A stretch of 64,000 nucleotides of DNA from Streptomyces sp. NBC_00358. GTDB lineage: Bacteria > Actinomycetota > Actinomycetes > Streptomycetales > Streptomycetaceae. The notes under the pieces are model-generated. The model was not told where the DNA came from, searched no databases, and was given only the letters and a program-made list of their open reading frames with translations. Below are positions 1-7,494 of this stretch, in pieces. Every line of letters begins with the position of its first letter. The first letter of the stretch is position 1. The position numbers and the translations under genes were made by a program. The stretch spans positions 8,432,001 to 8,496,000 of the forward strand of contig NZ_CP107976.1 in NCBI RefSeq assembly GCF_036099295.1, read 5' to 3'.

Positions 1-1686
1 GCCGCCCAGGTGCTGCGGATCACGCTGACCGAGGGCCGGACCGTGACCGTGGACAAGACGGTCGCCCTGCACACCTCCCACGACCCGGCGATCAAGGACC
101 CGATGGACGCGGCCGTCGACCGGGTCGGCCGGGCCGCGGACTTCGAGACACTGCTGGACACCCACCGCACGGCGTGGCAGCAGTTGTGGCGGAACACCGA
201 ACTGGACGTGCCGAACAGCGCGGGGCCGATCCTGCGCCTGCACCTGTTCCATCTGCTGCAGACGCTCTCCCCGCACACCGCGGAACTGGACGTCGGTGTC
301 CCGGCCCGCGGGCTGCACGGCGAGGCCTACCGGGGGCACGTCTTCTGGGACGAACTGTTCGTGCTGCCGTACCTGAACCTCCATTTCCCGGAGGTCTCGC
401 GGGCCCTGCTCACCTACCGCCACCGCCGTCTGGAGCGGGCCCGCCGATCGGCCCAGGACGCCGGGCACACCGGTGCGATGTATCCGTGGCAGAGCGGCAG
501 CGACGGACGTGAGGAGACCCAGCAGCTCCACCTCAACCCGCGCTCGGGGCGCTGGCTTCCGGACCACTCACGGCTCCAGCACCACGTCGGATCGGCGATC
601 GCGTACAACGTGTGGCAGTACTGCGAGGCGAGCGGCGACACCGAGTTCCTGCATACCAAGGGCCTGGAGATGCTCGTGCAGATCGCCCGGTTCTGGGGCG
701 GGTTCGCCGAGTACGACGGCACACTCGGCCGCTACCGGATCCGGGGGGTCGTCGGACCCGACGAGTACCACGACGCCTACCCGGGCGCGGACCGACCCGG
801 GCTCGACGACAACGCGTACACGAACGTCACGGCCGCCTGGGTGCTCGCCCGCACGCTCGACGTGCTGCACGAGCTGCCCGAACTCGTCCGGCGGGACCTC
901 GTCGAGCGGGTCGGCCTGGACTCCGCGGAGCTCGACCTCTGGGACGACGTGTCGCGCCGGCTGCACGTGCCCTTCCACTCCGGCGTCATCAGCCAGTTCG
1001 AGGGCTACGGCGATCTCGCGGAACTCGACTGGGCGGGCTACCGCGAACGGTACGGCGACATCCGGCGGCTCGACCGGATCCTGGAGGCCGAGGGCGACAG
1101 CGTCAACGGCTACCGGGCCTCGAAGCAGGCGGACGTGCTGATGCTGGGCTACCTCTTCTCACCCGCCGAACTCGGCGGCCTGTTCCGCCGGCTCGGGTAC
1201 GAGGTCGACGAAGCGCTCTGGCGGGAAACCGTCGACCACTATCTGAGCCGTACGAGCCACGGGTCGACGCTGAGCAGCCTGGTGCACGGCTGGGTGCTGG
1301 GCCGGGCACGGCGCGTCGAGGCCTGGACGTACATCCACGAAGCCCTGCACGGCGACGTCGCCGATCTCCAGGGCGGCACCACGGGGGAGGGCGTCCACCT
1401 GGGAGCCATGGCGGGCACCCTCGATCTCGTGCAGCGCGGGCTGACCGGCCTGGAGACCCGGGGCGGAGCGCTGAGGTTCGACCCGGTCCCCCTGCCGGAG
1501 CTGTCCGAGTACGGTTTCGCGATCCGCTACCGGGGTCATCGGGGCGTCCAACTCCGCCTGAGCGCGGGGAGGTTGCACCTGAGCGTGCCGGCCTCGGACG
1601 AGGACCCGATCGATGTCACCCTGGCGGATCGCACGGTCTCGGTGGCCCCGGGCGAGTCCTGCACACTCACGCTGCCGGAGCGCTGA
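1..1686 (+). CDS. Glycoside hydrolase family 65 phosphorylase (5' truncated by window edge)
   Basis: The reading frame is open from base 1, so this is the C-terminal ~561 residues of a protein that is usually near 780-800 aa; the GTG at 10 is internal, not the start. GH65 enzymes phosphorolyse alpha-glucosyl disaccharides (maltose, trehalose, kojibiose) to glucose and beta-glucose-1-phosphate in the cytoplasm. The GH65 core is recognisable: the GPDEYH segment carrying the general-acid Glu, the SKQADVLMLGY segment and the SHGSTLS phosphate-binding loop, followed by a small C-terminal beta domain from about residue 480. Substrate cannot be told from sequence reading alone. It converges on the universal stress protein gene across a 7-bp tandem repeat. 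Confidence 0.85.
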   Translation, partial: AAQVLRITLTEGRTVTVDKTVALHTSHDPAIKDPMDAAVDRVGRAADFETLLDTHRTAWQQLWRNTELDVPNSAGPILRLHLFHLLQTLSPHTAELDVGVPARGLHGEAYRGHVFWDELFVLPYLNLHFPEVSRALLTYRHRRLERARRSAQDAGHTGAMYPWQSGSDGREETQQLHLNPRSGRWLPDHSRLQHHVGSAIAYNVWQYCEASGDTEFLHTKGLEMLVQIARFWGGFAEYDGTLGRYRIRGVVGPDEYHDAYPGADRPGLDDNAYTNVTAAWVLARTLDVLHELPELVRRDLVERVGLDSAELDLWDDVSRRLHVPFHSGVISQFEGYGDLAELDWAGYRERYGDIRRLDRILEAEGDSVNGYRASKQADVLMLGYLFSPAELGGLFRRLGYEVDEALWRETVDHYLSRTSHGSTLSSLVHGWVLGRARRVEAWTYIHEALHGDVADLQGGTTGEGVHLGAMAGTLDLVQRGLTGLETRGGALRFDPVPLPELSEYGFAIRYRGHRGVQLRLSAGRLHLSVPASDEDPIDVTLADRTVSVAPGESCTLTLPER

Positions 1687-1703
1687 CGGGTGACCGTGAC
1701 CAT

Positions 1704-1766
1704 CGCCGGTCGCCGGTCGCCGGTCGCCGGTGACGGGTGACGGGTGACGGGTGACGGGTGACCGGT
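1704..1766. repeat. 7-bp tandem repeat, nine units
   Basis: Nine consecutive 7-mers: four CGCCGGT, four GACGGGT and one GACCGGT. They fill the gap between the stop of the GH65 gene and the end of the convergent universal stress protein gene. No gene is in this gap. The two unit types suggest two rounds of slippage expansion. Confidence 0.85.
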
Positions 1767-1794
1767 GATCGTGGCGGGCGTGGTCGGTCGGTCG

Positions 1795-2250
1795 TCAGTG
1801 CGGGACAACCGTCACCGGGCATCTGGCGCGGCCCAGTACGTCCCGAAGCGTGGACCCGAGCGTCGTCCCACTCCGCCCGACGACCAGCAGCCCTGCCGTT
1901 TCCGAGGCATGGACGAGCGCGGTCGCCGGGCTCTGGAGCCGGACGTCGTCGTAGACACGCACGAGCGGGTACTTCCGCCGCCACGGCCGCAGGACGTCCG
2001 CCAGCAACTGGACCTCCTGGTCCTCCCAGGCCCCCCGGTCCTCCTCGGGCGGAGCGAACGGCGCCGACGGTCCGACCGGCACGGGAGGACTCCAGGCGTG
2101 GACGGCGTGCAACAGCGCGCCACGCCGCGACGCGGCCTCGAAGGCGAAGCCGGTCACGACATCGCGGGGACGGCGCGCGTCGATGCCCAGCACCACCGGC
2201 CGGGGTCCGTCGGGCCCGGGGGTTTCCCCGGCAACGATCGGCTGATCCAC
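1795..2250 (-). CDS. Universal stress protein, single UspA domain
   Basis: This 151-aa protein has one UspA fold. The C-terminal nucleotide-binding signature is visible as VVGRSGTTLGSTLR followed by the closing beta-strand CPVTVVPH (G-2x-G-9x-G-S/T type). The N-terminal strand PRPVVLGIDA resembles the second half of tandem Usp proteins, so it may derive from a two-domain ancestor. Usp proteins bind ATP and act in stress and dormancy survival. Start is GTG at 2250 with a purine-rich GAAGGGTGAA upstream. It lies 35 bp downstream of the dienelactone hydrolase gene on the same strand and is probably co-transcribed with it. Confidence 0.85.
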   Translation of the reverse strand: MDQPIVAGETPGPDGPRPVVLGIDARRPRDVVTGFAFEAASRRGALLHAVHAWSPPVPVGPSAPFAPPEEDRGAWEDQEVQLLADVLRPWRRKYPLVRVYDDVRLQSPATALVHASETAGLLVVGRSGTTLGSTLRDVLGRARCPVTVVPH

Positions 2251-2285
2251 GGGAGTTCACCCTTCGTCGTTCGTGCGGGTGTCGG

Positions 2286-3032
2286 CTATCGGCTCAGGGT
2301 GCGGTCGAGAAGGGGAAGCAGTTCGTCCCAGTGGCGCCGCAGCGCGGAGAGGTCGAAGGCGTCCGTGTCGGCCATCGTGAAGCCGTGGACGGTTCCCGGG
2401 TAGATCTCGCACGCATAGCGCACACCCGCGGCGTCCAGGGCCTGACCGAGCTCGCTGACGGCCTCGGGCGTCATGTCGTTCTCGGCCAGGCCGAGGTGGA
2501 CCTCGGCGGTCAGCTTGGAGACGAGCCGGTGCGGGCTGTCGGGAGCGTCGGTGACCAGGCGGCTGGGGTGGAATCCGGCGACGGCGGCCACCTGATCGGG
2601 GTGGTCCGCCGCGGTACGCATCGCCGCGTTGGCGCCCATGCAGTAGCCGATCACGGCGACCGGTCCGGTGCTGACCTCGGGCTGCGCCGTGAGGAAGCCG
2701 AGGTAGGCGTCGGCGTCGCCCAGGACACGTTCGACGGTGTGCGTCTCGATCAGCGGCATCACCTGGGCGAACACCGTGGACCGGACCTCCTTGCCGATGT
2801 GCTCGGGCAGGTCGATCACCGGTGCCTGGCCGTGCCGGTAGAAGAGGTTGGGGACGAGCACGTAGTACCCGTGCTCGGCCAGTTCGCGGGCCATGTCCCG
2901 CAACACGGGCCGCAGGCCGAAGGCGTCCATGTACAGCAGTACTCCGGGGTGCCGCCCGCCACCGTCGGGGAAGGCGGCGAACGCGTCGGCCTGGCCGTCC
3001 GCGGTGGGAATCTGCAACGACTTGACAGGAAT
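2286..3032 (-). CDS. Dienelactone hydrolase family protein (probable ATT start)
   Basis: An alpha/beta-hydrolase of about 248 aa. The nucleophile elbow is GYCMG with Cys in the DLH position; the His is in GTVHGFTM and an acidic residue in LAENDMTPE. The family hydrolyses dienelactone or related esters, but many actinomycete members have unknown substrates. The frame is open to an ATG at 3110, but that start would overlap the upstream gene by 19 bp and adds a 26-residue low-quality leader. A strong Shine-Dalgarno (AAAGGAAG) sits 7-8 nt before an ATT at 3032 that begins the conserved domain (IPVKSLQIPTADG), so I choose ATT. It is followed closely by a Usp gene in a dormancy-type cluster. Confidence 0.8.
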   Translation of the reverse strand: MPVKSLQIPTADGQADAFAAFPDGGGRHPGVLLYMDAFGLRPVLRDMARELAEHGYYVLVPNLFYRHGQAPVIDLPEHIGKEVRSTVFAQVMPLIETHTVERVLGDADAYLGFLTAQPEVSTGPVAVIGYCMGANAAMRTAADHPDQVAAVAGFHPSRLVTDAPDSPHRLVSKLTAEVHLGLAENDMTPEAVSELGQALDAAGVRYACEIYPGTVHGFTMADTDAFDLSALRRHWDELLPLLDRTLSR

Positions 3033-3091
3033 GGCGGATCTTCCTTTCTCGGGCTGATGAACAGCGCAGCCGCTACGAGGGCCGAGGACCA

Positions 3092-3562
3092 TCAGACATC
3101 GGCGGGCCATCGGTGATCAAGCGCGGCCTTCGACGCCGCGTACGCGCGCTCCAGCTCGCCCAGGTACTGGTCCAGGCGGAAGCGGACCTCCTCGACGACC
3201 CGGCCGTCGAGGTCCGGGTACATCAGGTCGGACCAGACGACCGTCCCGCCCCGGAGCCGGACCCGTACGGTCAGCCTGGCCGGCCCCGGCTCGGGGTGTA
3301 CCTGGGCCGCCACATCCACCATGCGCGGCCTGTCCGTCGGACAGAGCGGCCCGCCGGGGCGGAGCGACACCCTGGGACCGAGGCCGGCCAGCCTGCTGTC
3401 GCTGCGCGCCACCACGTCGAGGCCGTCGACGAAGAGGTACGTGTGCACGTCGGCACACACAGGTGGTCCGGGGCACGTGCCGACGAGCAGGCTGCTCACC
3501 GGACCGTCGCTCCGTCTCCCGGGCGCAATGGCCCTCGACGCGCGCGGGGATCTACGCGGCAT
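3092..3562 (-). CDS. Hypothetical protein
   Basis: A 156-aa ORF with Streptomyces-like codon use; I do not recognise the family. Residues ~40-150 look like a globular beta-rich domain (DVHTYLFVDGLDVVAR, then a strand pair around TVRVRLRGGTVVW) ending in a helix DQYLGELERAYAASK. The first ~30 residues (MPRRSPRASR...) look non-conserved and no good RBS precedes the ATG at 3562, so the true start may be an internal GTG. It lies between the truncated LuxR-type regulator and the dienelactone hydrolase on the same strand, so it probably belongs to the same stress cluster. Confidence 0.55.
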   Translation of the reverse strand: MPRRSPRASRAIAPGRRSDGPVSSLLVGTCPGPPVCADVHTYLFVDGLDVVARSDSRLAGLGPRVSLRPGGPLCPTDRPRMVDVAAQVHPEPGPARLTVRVRLRGGTVVWSDLMYPDLDGRVVEEVRFRLDQYLGELERAYAASKAALDHRWPADV

Positions 3563-3659
3563 CCGTTTGATGTGGCGTCATGGGCCGATCGTAGCGGCCG
3601 CGTCCCGTACCGGTGAGGGCGCGAGGGCGGAGGACCGACACGGTCCGGTGGCCCGTGGT

Positions 3660-3962
3660 TCAGCGCGGGGAGCGGTGGTGGTCGGCCGGTTCGGGGTGTT
3701 CGAGGTGGTTGGCCAGTACCGCGGCCTGGACGCGGCGCTGGACGCCGAGCTTGGCGAGCAGGCGGGAGATGTGGTTCTTGACCGTCTTCTCGGAGAGGTA
3801 CAGCTCCTTGCCGATCTCGCGGTTGGTGAGGCCGTCGCCGACCACCGAGATGTCCGGTTCGCTGTCCAGCAGGTCGGTGAGACCGCGGCGTACGACCTCG
3901 TGGTCGTCCAGCAGGAAGACCCGGATCGGGTTCTGCTCGGAGAACGTACGCGCCTCGGCCAT
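3660..3962 (-). CDS. LuxR/NarL-type response regulator with internally deleted receiver (DevR/OsdR-like)
   Basis: A 100-aa protein. Residues 12-41 are the N-terminal part of a receiver (IRVFLLDDHEVVRRG, then a second strand ending in ISVVGD). The text then runs straight into the LuxR HTH (GLTNREIGKELYLSEKTVKN, then HISRLLAKLGVQRR). Full-length DevR/DosR/OsdR-type regulators are ~210-225 aa, so about 110-120 residues are missing in frame: the phospho-acceptor Asp region, the rest of the receiver, and the first helix of the LuxR domain. The recognition and dimerisation helices remain. Start ATG 3962 is preceded by AGGGGG. A DosR-type palindrome lies 81-95 bp upstream. Whether it is a functional phosphorylation-independent regulator, an antagonist or a decaying gene is not decidable here. 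Confidence 0.85.
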   Translation of the reverse strand: MAEARTFSEQNPIRVFLLDDHEVVRRGLTDLLDSEPDISVVGDGLTNREIGKELYLSEKTVKNHISRLLAKLGVQRRVQAAVLANHLEHPEPADHHRSPR

Positions 3963-4042
3963 GACGACCCCCTGTTCAGTGATGGACCACGGACCGTGAG
4001 CCCGCTCAGGACGATCATCACGCGTCCGGCCCCGATGCACCA

Positions 4043-4057
4043 GGGCCGACCGGCCCC
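4043..4057. promoter_or_regulatory. DosR/OsdR-type box upstream of the truncated regulator
   Basis: GGGCCGACCGGCCCC. It matches the pattern GGGNC(C/G)NNCGGNCCC shared by the other boxes here and lies in the promoter region of the regulator gene starting at 3962 (minus strand). Confidence 0.55.
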
Positions 4058-4142
4058 GTCCGAGGTCGGCGGCCGGTTCACCGCCGGCGGTGGCGCGGGG
4101 TCTCCGGACCGCCTCGAAACCGGCCGTGGCGCGGGCTCGCGG

Positions 4143-4607
4143 TCACCACGCGTCGCCGCTGCCGTAGGGGGCGTACAGGTCGAGCAGCCGGGTCCGGGCC
4201 GACTGGAGCCGGTGGGCGACGATCTCGCCGGTCCACCGGGTCACGGCCATCCCCAGCTCGGCATCGGCCCGGCACAGCGCCCTGACCGCCTCGGCCTCGA
4301 ACTCGTAGGCGCGCACCGGGCTCGTCGCCTCCGCGCCCAGATGCCAGGTGTGCGGGGCGAACAGCCAGGACCAGCCGACGAGTTCGTTGTGTCCGAGGAT
4401 CTCGATGACGGCCGCGCGGCGGCCCGGCACCCGCAGGTCCAGGGCCACCGTGCCGGTCCGGACGATCCAGAACCGGTCGGCGCGGCGGCCTTCCTCGAAC
4501 AGCCGGGTGCCCTCGGGGAAGGACACCTCGCGGGCCATCCGCATCAGCCGTTCCCGGTGCTCGGCGGGCAGCGCCCGCACCATGGTGGTTGTCGTGGAAG
4601 TGTTCAT
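4143..4607 (-). CDS. Stand-alone cyclic nucleotide-binding (Crp-like sensor) protein
   Basis: A 154-aa protein made of one cNMP-binding beta-roll: PEGTRLFEEGRRADRFWIV, then GTVALDL, then VIEILGHNELVGWSWLF. There is no C-terminal winged helix, so it is not a complete Crp/Fnr transcription factor. Start ATG 4607 has a good RBS (AGGCAGG). It is divergent from the DoxX-like gene, with three DosR-type boxes in the shared promoter region. Proteins of this type occur in Streptomyces OsdR-like stress clusters. A nucleotide- or redox-sensing adaptor role is inference. Confidence 0.8.
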   Translation of the reverse strand: MNTSTTTTMVRALPAEHRERLMRMAREVSFPEGTRLFEEGRRADRFWIVRTGTVALDLRVPGRRAAVIEILGHNELVGWSWLFAPHTWHLGAEATSPVRAYEFEAEAVRALCRADAELGMAVTRWTGEIVAHRLQSARTRLLDLYAPYGSGDAW

Positions 4608-4675
4608 GATCCTGCCTCTTCCTGGCGCGCGATCCTTCCACCTCCAAGCTCTTCCAGGGCCCGGCCTCCCGCCAG

Positions 4676-4690
4676 GGGCCGTCCGGCCCC
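4676..4690. promoter_or_regulatory. DosR/OsdR-type box in the divergent promoter region
   Basis: GGGCCGTCCGGCCCC, one base different from the box at 4043-4057. It lies 69-83 bp upstream of the cyclic nucleotide-binding protein start. Confidence 0.55.
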
Positions 4691-4779
4691 GATCGCGGGC
4701 CGCATGGCACAGGCCCGGGAAGCCAGGCCGGGGGAAAGCCGGCCGGTGCTCGCGCACCGGCCCGGTCCGCCCCCGGAGA

Positions 4780-4794
4780 GGGACCTTCGGCCCT
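4780..4794. promoter_or_regulatory. DosR/OsdR-type box (best match)
   Basis: GGGACCTTCGGCCCT, closely matching the mycobacterial DosR box core (GGGAC...GNCCC). It lies 107-121 bp upstream of the DoxX-like start at 4901. Confidence 0.65.
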
Positions 4795-4801
4795 CCCACC
4801 C

Positions 4802-4816
4802 GGGACCCGTGACCCC
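4802..4816. promoter_or_regulatory. DosR/OsdR-type box, second of a tandem pair
   Basis: GGGACCCGTGACCCC, 22 bp (two helical turns) downstream of the box at 4780. Tandem boxes at this phase are typical of DosR-activated promoters. Confidence 0.55.
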
Positions 4817-4900
4817 TGCGAACTCCCTTGCCGTCGAGGGACATTGAAGCAACGGAAGCAGCCGGGAGCACGTCGAACACCCCTGGGAGGGATCAGCGTC

Positions 4901-5524
4901 ATGGCAGTCCAGGAGCAACCCCACCGGCACACAGGGTTCCACTTCCCGTCCTTGCGCAGGACCGGTCAGGCCCGGGCGCGGAGTGAGGACGCGACCGTCC
5001 CGGCCACGGGCGTCCGCACGTACGCCCTCGCGGGTCTGCGTCTGCTGACGGGCTTCGTCTTCCTGTGGGCCTTCCTCGACAAGACCTTCGGGCTCGGCTA
5101 CGCCACCCCGTCCGGCAAGGGCTGGCTCGACGGCGGTTCGCCCGCCAAGGGTTTCCTCGGCGGGGTCGCCGCCGGACCGATGGAGTCGACGTTCCACTCC
5201 TGGGCCGGCGCCGGCTGGGTCGACTGGCTGTTCATGGCCGGCCTGCTCGGCGTCGGCGCCGCCCTCGTCGCCGGTGTCGCCCTGCGGCCCGCGGCGGTCG
5301 CGGGCACGGTGCTGCTGGCGTTCATGTGGCTCGCCGAATGGCCGCCCGCCCGGCACCTGTCCGACGGCTCGCCGAGCATGTCGACGAACCCCTTCGCCGA
5401 CTACCACGTGATCTACGCGGTCGTCCTCATCACCCTGGCCGCCGCGGGCGCCGGTGCCACCTGGGGTCTGGGCCGGTTCTGGGAGCGGCTTCCCTTCGTG
5501 CGCCGCAACCCCTGGCTGAGGTGA
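4901..5524 (+). CDS. DoxX-like integral membrane protein
   Basis: A 207-aa protein. An unstructured N-terminus of ~45 residues is followed by about four transmembrane helices (ALAGLRLLTGFVFLWAFLDK; WLFMAGLLGVGAALVAGVAL; AAVAGTVLLAFMWLA; VIYAVVLITLAAAGAG). The first helix with the aromatic/charged WAFLDK end and the paired glycines fit the DoxX/DoxD (thiosulfate:quinone oxidoreductase small-subunit-like) superfamily. Members are membrane redox-stress proteins of mostly unknown activity. The ATG at 4901 has a strong GGGAGG site; upstream in-frame codons lack one. Two DosR-type boxes precede it and a hairpin terminator follows it. Confidence 0.8.
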   Translation: MAVQEQPHRHTGFHFPSLRRTGQARARSEDATVPATGVRTYALAGLRLLTGFVFLWAFLDKTFGLGYATPSGKGWLDGGSPAKGFLGGVAAGPMESTFHSWAGAGWVDWLFMAGLLGVGAALVAGVALRPAAVAGTVLLAFMWLAEWPPARHLSDGSPSMSTNPFADYHVIYAVVLITLAAAGAGATWGLGRFWERLPFVRRNPWLR

Positions 5525-5540
5525 GGGCACGGCGGCCACC

Positions 5541-5571
5541 GGGGCGCCCCCACGCGAGTGCGGGGCGCCCC
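5541..5571 (+). terminator. Rho-independent-type hairpin after the DoxX-like gene
   Basis: A 10-bp GC stem GGGGCGCCCC is repeated at 5541-5550 and 5562-5571 around an 11-nt loop, 17 bp after the stop. The arms are themselves palindromic and there is no U-tract. Confidence 0.6.
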
Positions 5572-5683
5572 GCCGCGTGCCGCCGTGCCGGACGGGCGTC
5601 CTGCCGGCCCGGCCGTGTATCCGGCCGCGCGGTCGGGCGACGGACGCCTGTCCTCAGCGGCGCCCTGAAGTCCCGTACCGCAT

Positions 5684-5698
5684 GGGCCTGTCGGCCCC
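5684..5698. promoter_or_regulatory. DosR/OsdR-type box upstream of tandem Usp
   Basis: GGGCCTGTCGGCCCC, 81-95 bp upstream of the universal stress protein start at 5779. Confidence 0.6.
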
Positions 5699-5703
5699 CG
5701 TCG

Positions 5704-5718
5704 AGGACCAACGGCCCC
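5704..5718. promoter_or_regulatory. DosR/OsdR-type box, second upstream of tandem Usp
   Basis: AGGACCAACGGCCCC, one mismatch (first base) to the local consensus. It starts 20 bp after the previous box, giving a tandem arrangement at 61-75 bp before the start codon. Confidence 0.5.
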
Positions 5719-5778
5719 TCGTCGCCCGCGCGTGCGAACAAACAAGACTGATCACGCATCCGTCAAGGAGGTCACCAG

Positions 5779-6663
5779 ATGTCCCGCACCATCGTCGTCG
5801 GTCTGGACGGCTCGCCCGAGAGCCGTGCCGCAGCCGAGTGGGCAGCCCGTGAAGCACGCCGCACGGACGCGCAACTGCACCTCGTACACGCCTGGTTGTG
5901 GCATCCCTACGTGTACGGCCCACTGGCCGGCGTCTCGGTCCCCGCGCCGTCGGAGGACCCGGAGCGAGCCTGGGCCGAACGCCTCCCGCGCGAGACCGCG
6001 GCCGAGCTCGCCGCGGAACACCCCGGTCTGACCGTCACCGCCGAGCGCGTCGCGGAGCAGCCGGTCACCGCGCTGTCGGCCGCCGCCAAGGACGCGGAGC
6101 TGCTGGTGCTCGGGTCCAAGGGCCTGAGCGGAGTCGCCGGGTTCCTCACGGGTTCCGTCGCGCAGGCCGTGGTGGCCCGGAGCCGGGTGCCGGTCGTCCT
6201 CGTACGAGCCGGTGCGCGAGCCCCGGAAGCGTCCGGGCACCGGGATGTCGTCCTCGGGCTCGACCTGGAGCACCCCGACGCCTCCGTACTCGGCTTCGCC
6301 TTCCGGGCGGCCGCCGCCAGGGCCGCGGACCTGCACGTCGTCCACGGCTGGAGCCTGCCGCCCTACTACGGCTGGACCGGAGCCACCGATGCCGGGGTGA
6401 ACACCGAACTGCTCGCCGAGGCGCAGCAGCGGCTGACCGACGTGCTGAACCCCTGGCGGGAGAAGTTCCCCGGAGTCGAGGCGCGCGGGCAGGCCGTGAT
6501 CGGCGGCGCGGGCCCCCACCTCGTGGAGGCCTCGCGGAACGCCTCGCTGGTCGTGGTCGGTCGCCGCAACCGCCAGACCCTGGTCGGCACCCACATCGGA
6601 CCGGTGACACAAGCGGTACTGCACCACTCCGCCGCACCGGTCGCGGTGGTCCCGCACGACTGA
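5779..6663 (+). CDS. Universal stress protein with two UspA domains
   Basis: A 294-aa tandem Usp. Domain 1 (about 3-145) ends with the ATP-binding loop VLGSKGLSGVAGFLTGSVAQ. Domain 2 (about 155-292) ends with VVGRRNRQTLVGTHIGPVTQ. Both keep the glycines of the nucleotide-binding motif. Such proteins are major members of the mycobacterial DosR and Streptomyces OsdR hypoxia regulons and support survival of non-growing cells. ATG at 5779 is preceded by AAGGAGG with ideal spacing. Two DosR-type boxes lie upstream, and the gene ends at a strong bidirectional terminator. Confidence 0.92.
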   Translation: MSRTIVVGLDGSPESRAAAEWAAREARRTDAQLHLVHAWLWHPYVYGPLAGVSVPAPSEDPERAWAERLPRETAAELAAEHPGLTVTAERVAEQPVTALSAAAKDAELLVLGSKGLSGVAGFLTGSVAQAVVARSRVPVVLVRAGARAPEASGHRDVVLGLDLEHPDASVLGFAFRAAAARAADLHVVHGWSLPPYYGWTGATDAGVNTELLAEAQQRLTDVLNPWREKFPGVEARGQAVIGGAGPHLVEASRNASLVVVGRRNRQTLVGTHIGPVTQAVLHHSAAPVAVVPHD

Positions 6664-6683
6664 TCCCCCCGTCCTGCCGGAGA

Positions 6684-6727
6684 CCGCCCGGTCATGGGCT
6701 CCTCGTGAGCAGCCCATGACCGGGCGG
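6684..6727. terminator. Bidirectional terminator hairpin
   Basis: A perfect 17-bp stem (6684-6700 with 6711-6727) and a 10-nt loop lie between the convergent Usp and Rv1733c-like genes. Confidence 0.85.
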
Positions 6728-6771
6728 ACCGGCGGCGGGGGACGCGCCCGCCGGGGACGGATCGATCCGGG

Positions 6772-7356
6772 TCAGGGCGTCTTGTGCCCCCACTGCGGTC
6801 CGAGCCGCTCCCACTCGCGTTCCCATCGGGCGTAGCGCCGCTGGTCGAGCCGCCACCGCGCGAATCCGCCGGCGCCGAAGACCAGGCCGCCGAGAGCCAC
6901 GGCGGCGCCGATGCCCAGCAGACTCGCCTCGGTGGCCGCCGCGCTCGCGGTCGGCGGCGCCGTGGTGGGCCGGCCCTGCGGGTCCATCCAGATCACCACG
7001 TGCGATCCGGCCCTGTGCCCGGATTCCACCAGGGCGCTGCCGGTATGGCGGGACCCGTCCGCCGCGGTCCACCGGACGATCGCCCGGACATGGTCGTACA
7101 CTCCGCTCTCCCCGGCGGGTACCGCCGAACCCGTACCGCCGACCAGTACGGCCGGGACGGCGTGCCGGTCGTGGCGCAGCCGCGTGAAGGACGTGTCGGC
7201 GGCATGGGCCGTCACCAGGCCGGCGAGGGTGCCGCCCAGCACCATCACCGTCCAGACGATCAGCACGATCCACGCCTCGAAGACGTCGTCACGGCGACGC
7301 AGCGGATTTCTCCGCCAGCGCCAGCACCACTGCCTCGCACCCTGTGCTCCGCGCAT
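6772..7356 (-). CDS. Rv1733c-like membrane protein
   Basis: A 194-aa protein. After a basic leader it has a first transmembrane helix (EAWIVLIVWTVMVLGGTLAG), an extracytoplasmic beta-rich domain of ~110 residues (with RIVRW-type and HVVIWMDPQGRPT strands) and a second helix (SLLGIGAAVALGGLVFGAGG) followed by a charged tail. This architecture matches the Rv1733c family, a dormancy-regulon (DosR) antigen of Mycobacterium tuberculosis with unknown biochemical role. ATG 7356 has a strong GAGGAGG. DosR-type palindromes at 7423 and 7445 and a large inverted repeat at 7469-7494 lie upstream. Family assignment is by architecture and context. Confidence 0.75.
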   Translation of the reverse strand: MRGAQGARQWCWRWRRNPLRRRDDVFEAWIVLIVWTVMVLGGTLAGLVTAHAADTSFTRLRHDRHAVPAVLVGGTGSAVPAGESGVYDHVRAIVRWTAADGSRHTGSALVESGHRAGSHVVIWMDPQGRPTTAPPTASAAATEASLLGIGAAVALGGLVFGAGGFARWRLDQRRYARWEREWERLGPQWGHKTP

Positions 7357-7422
7357 GGCACCGCACCTCCTCGTTACACCCCAACAGTGCAAGCGGATCG
7401 CGGCGCGCGCGAGCGGTGGCAG

Positions 7423-7437
7423 GGGCCGCCCGGTCCC
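7423..7437. promoter_or_regulatory. DosR/OsdR-type box upstream of the Rv1733c-like gene
   Basis: GGGCCGCCCGGTCCC, 67-81 bp upstream of the start at 7356. A weaker copy (GGGCCGATGGGCCTT) follows at 7445-7459. Confidence 0.55.
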
Positions 7438-7468
7438 GGACAGGGGGCCGATGGGCCTTCGTGTGCGG

Positions 7469-7494
7469 CATATACCCTGGTCAGGGCGTATATG
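7469..7494. promoter_or_regulatory. AT-flanked inverted repeat in divergent promoter region
   Basis: Outer arms CATATA (7469-7474) and TATATG (7489-7494) enclose CCCTG-GT-CAGGG, with a 2-nt bulge. It lies between the divergent Rv1733c-like and PPOX genes, about 115 bp upstream of the former. The AT-rich arms could also hold -10 elements on either strand. The binding protein is unknown. Confidence 0.5.

Noticed and set aside
3632..3646. GGACC-N5-GGTCC dyad as a tenth DosR-type box
   Set aside because: Arms match but spacing is 5 rather than 3, so it does not fit the consensus of the others. It may still be a site for another protein.
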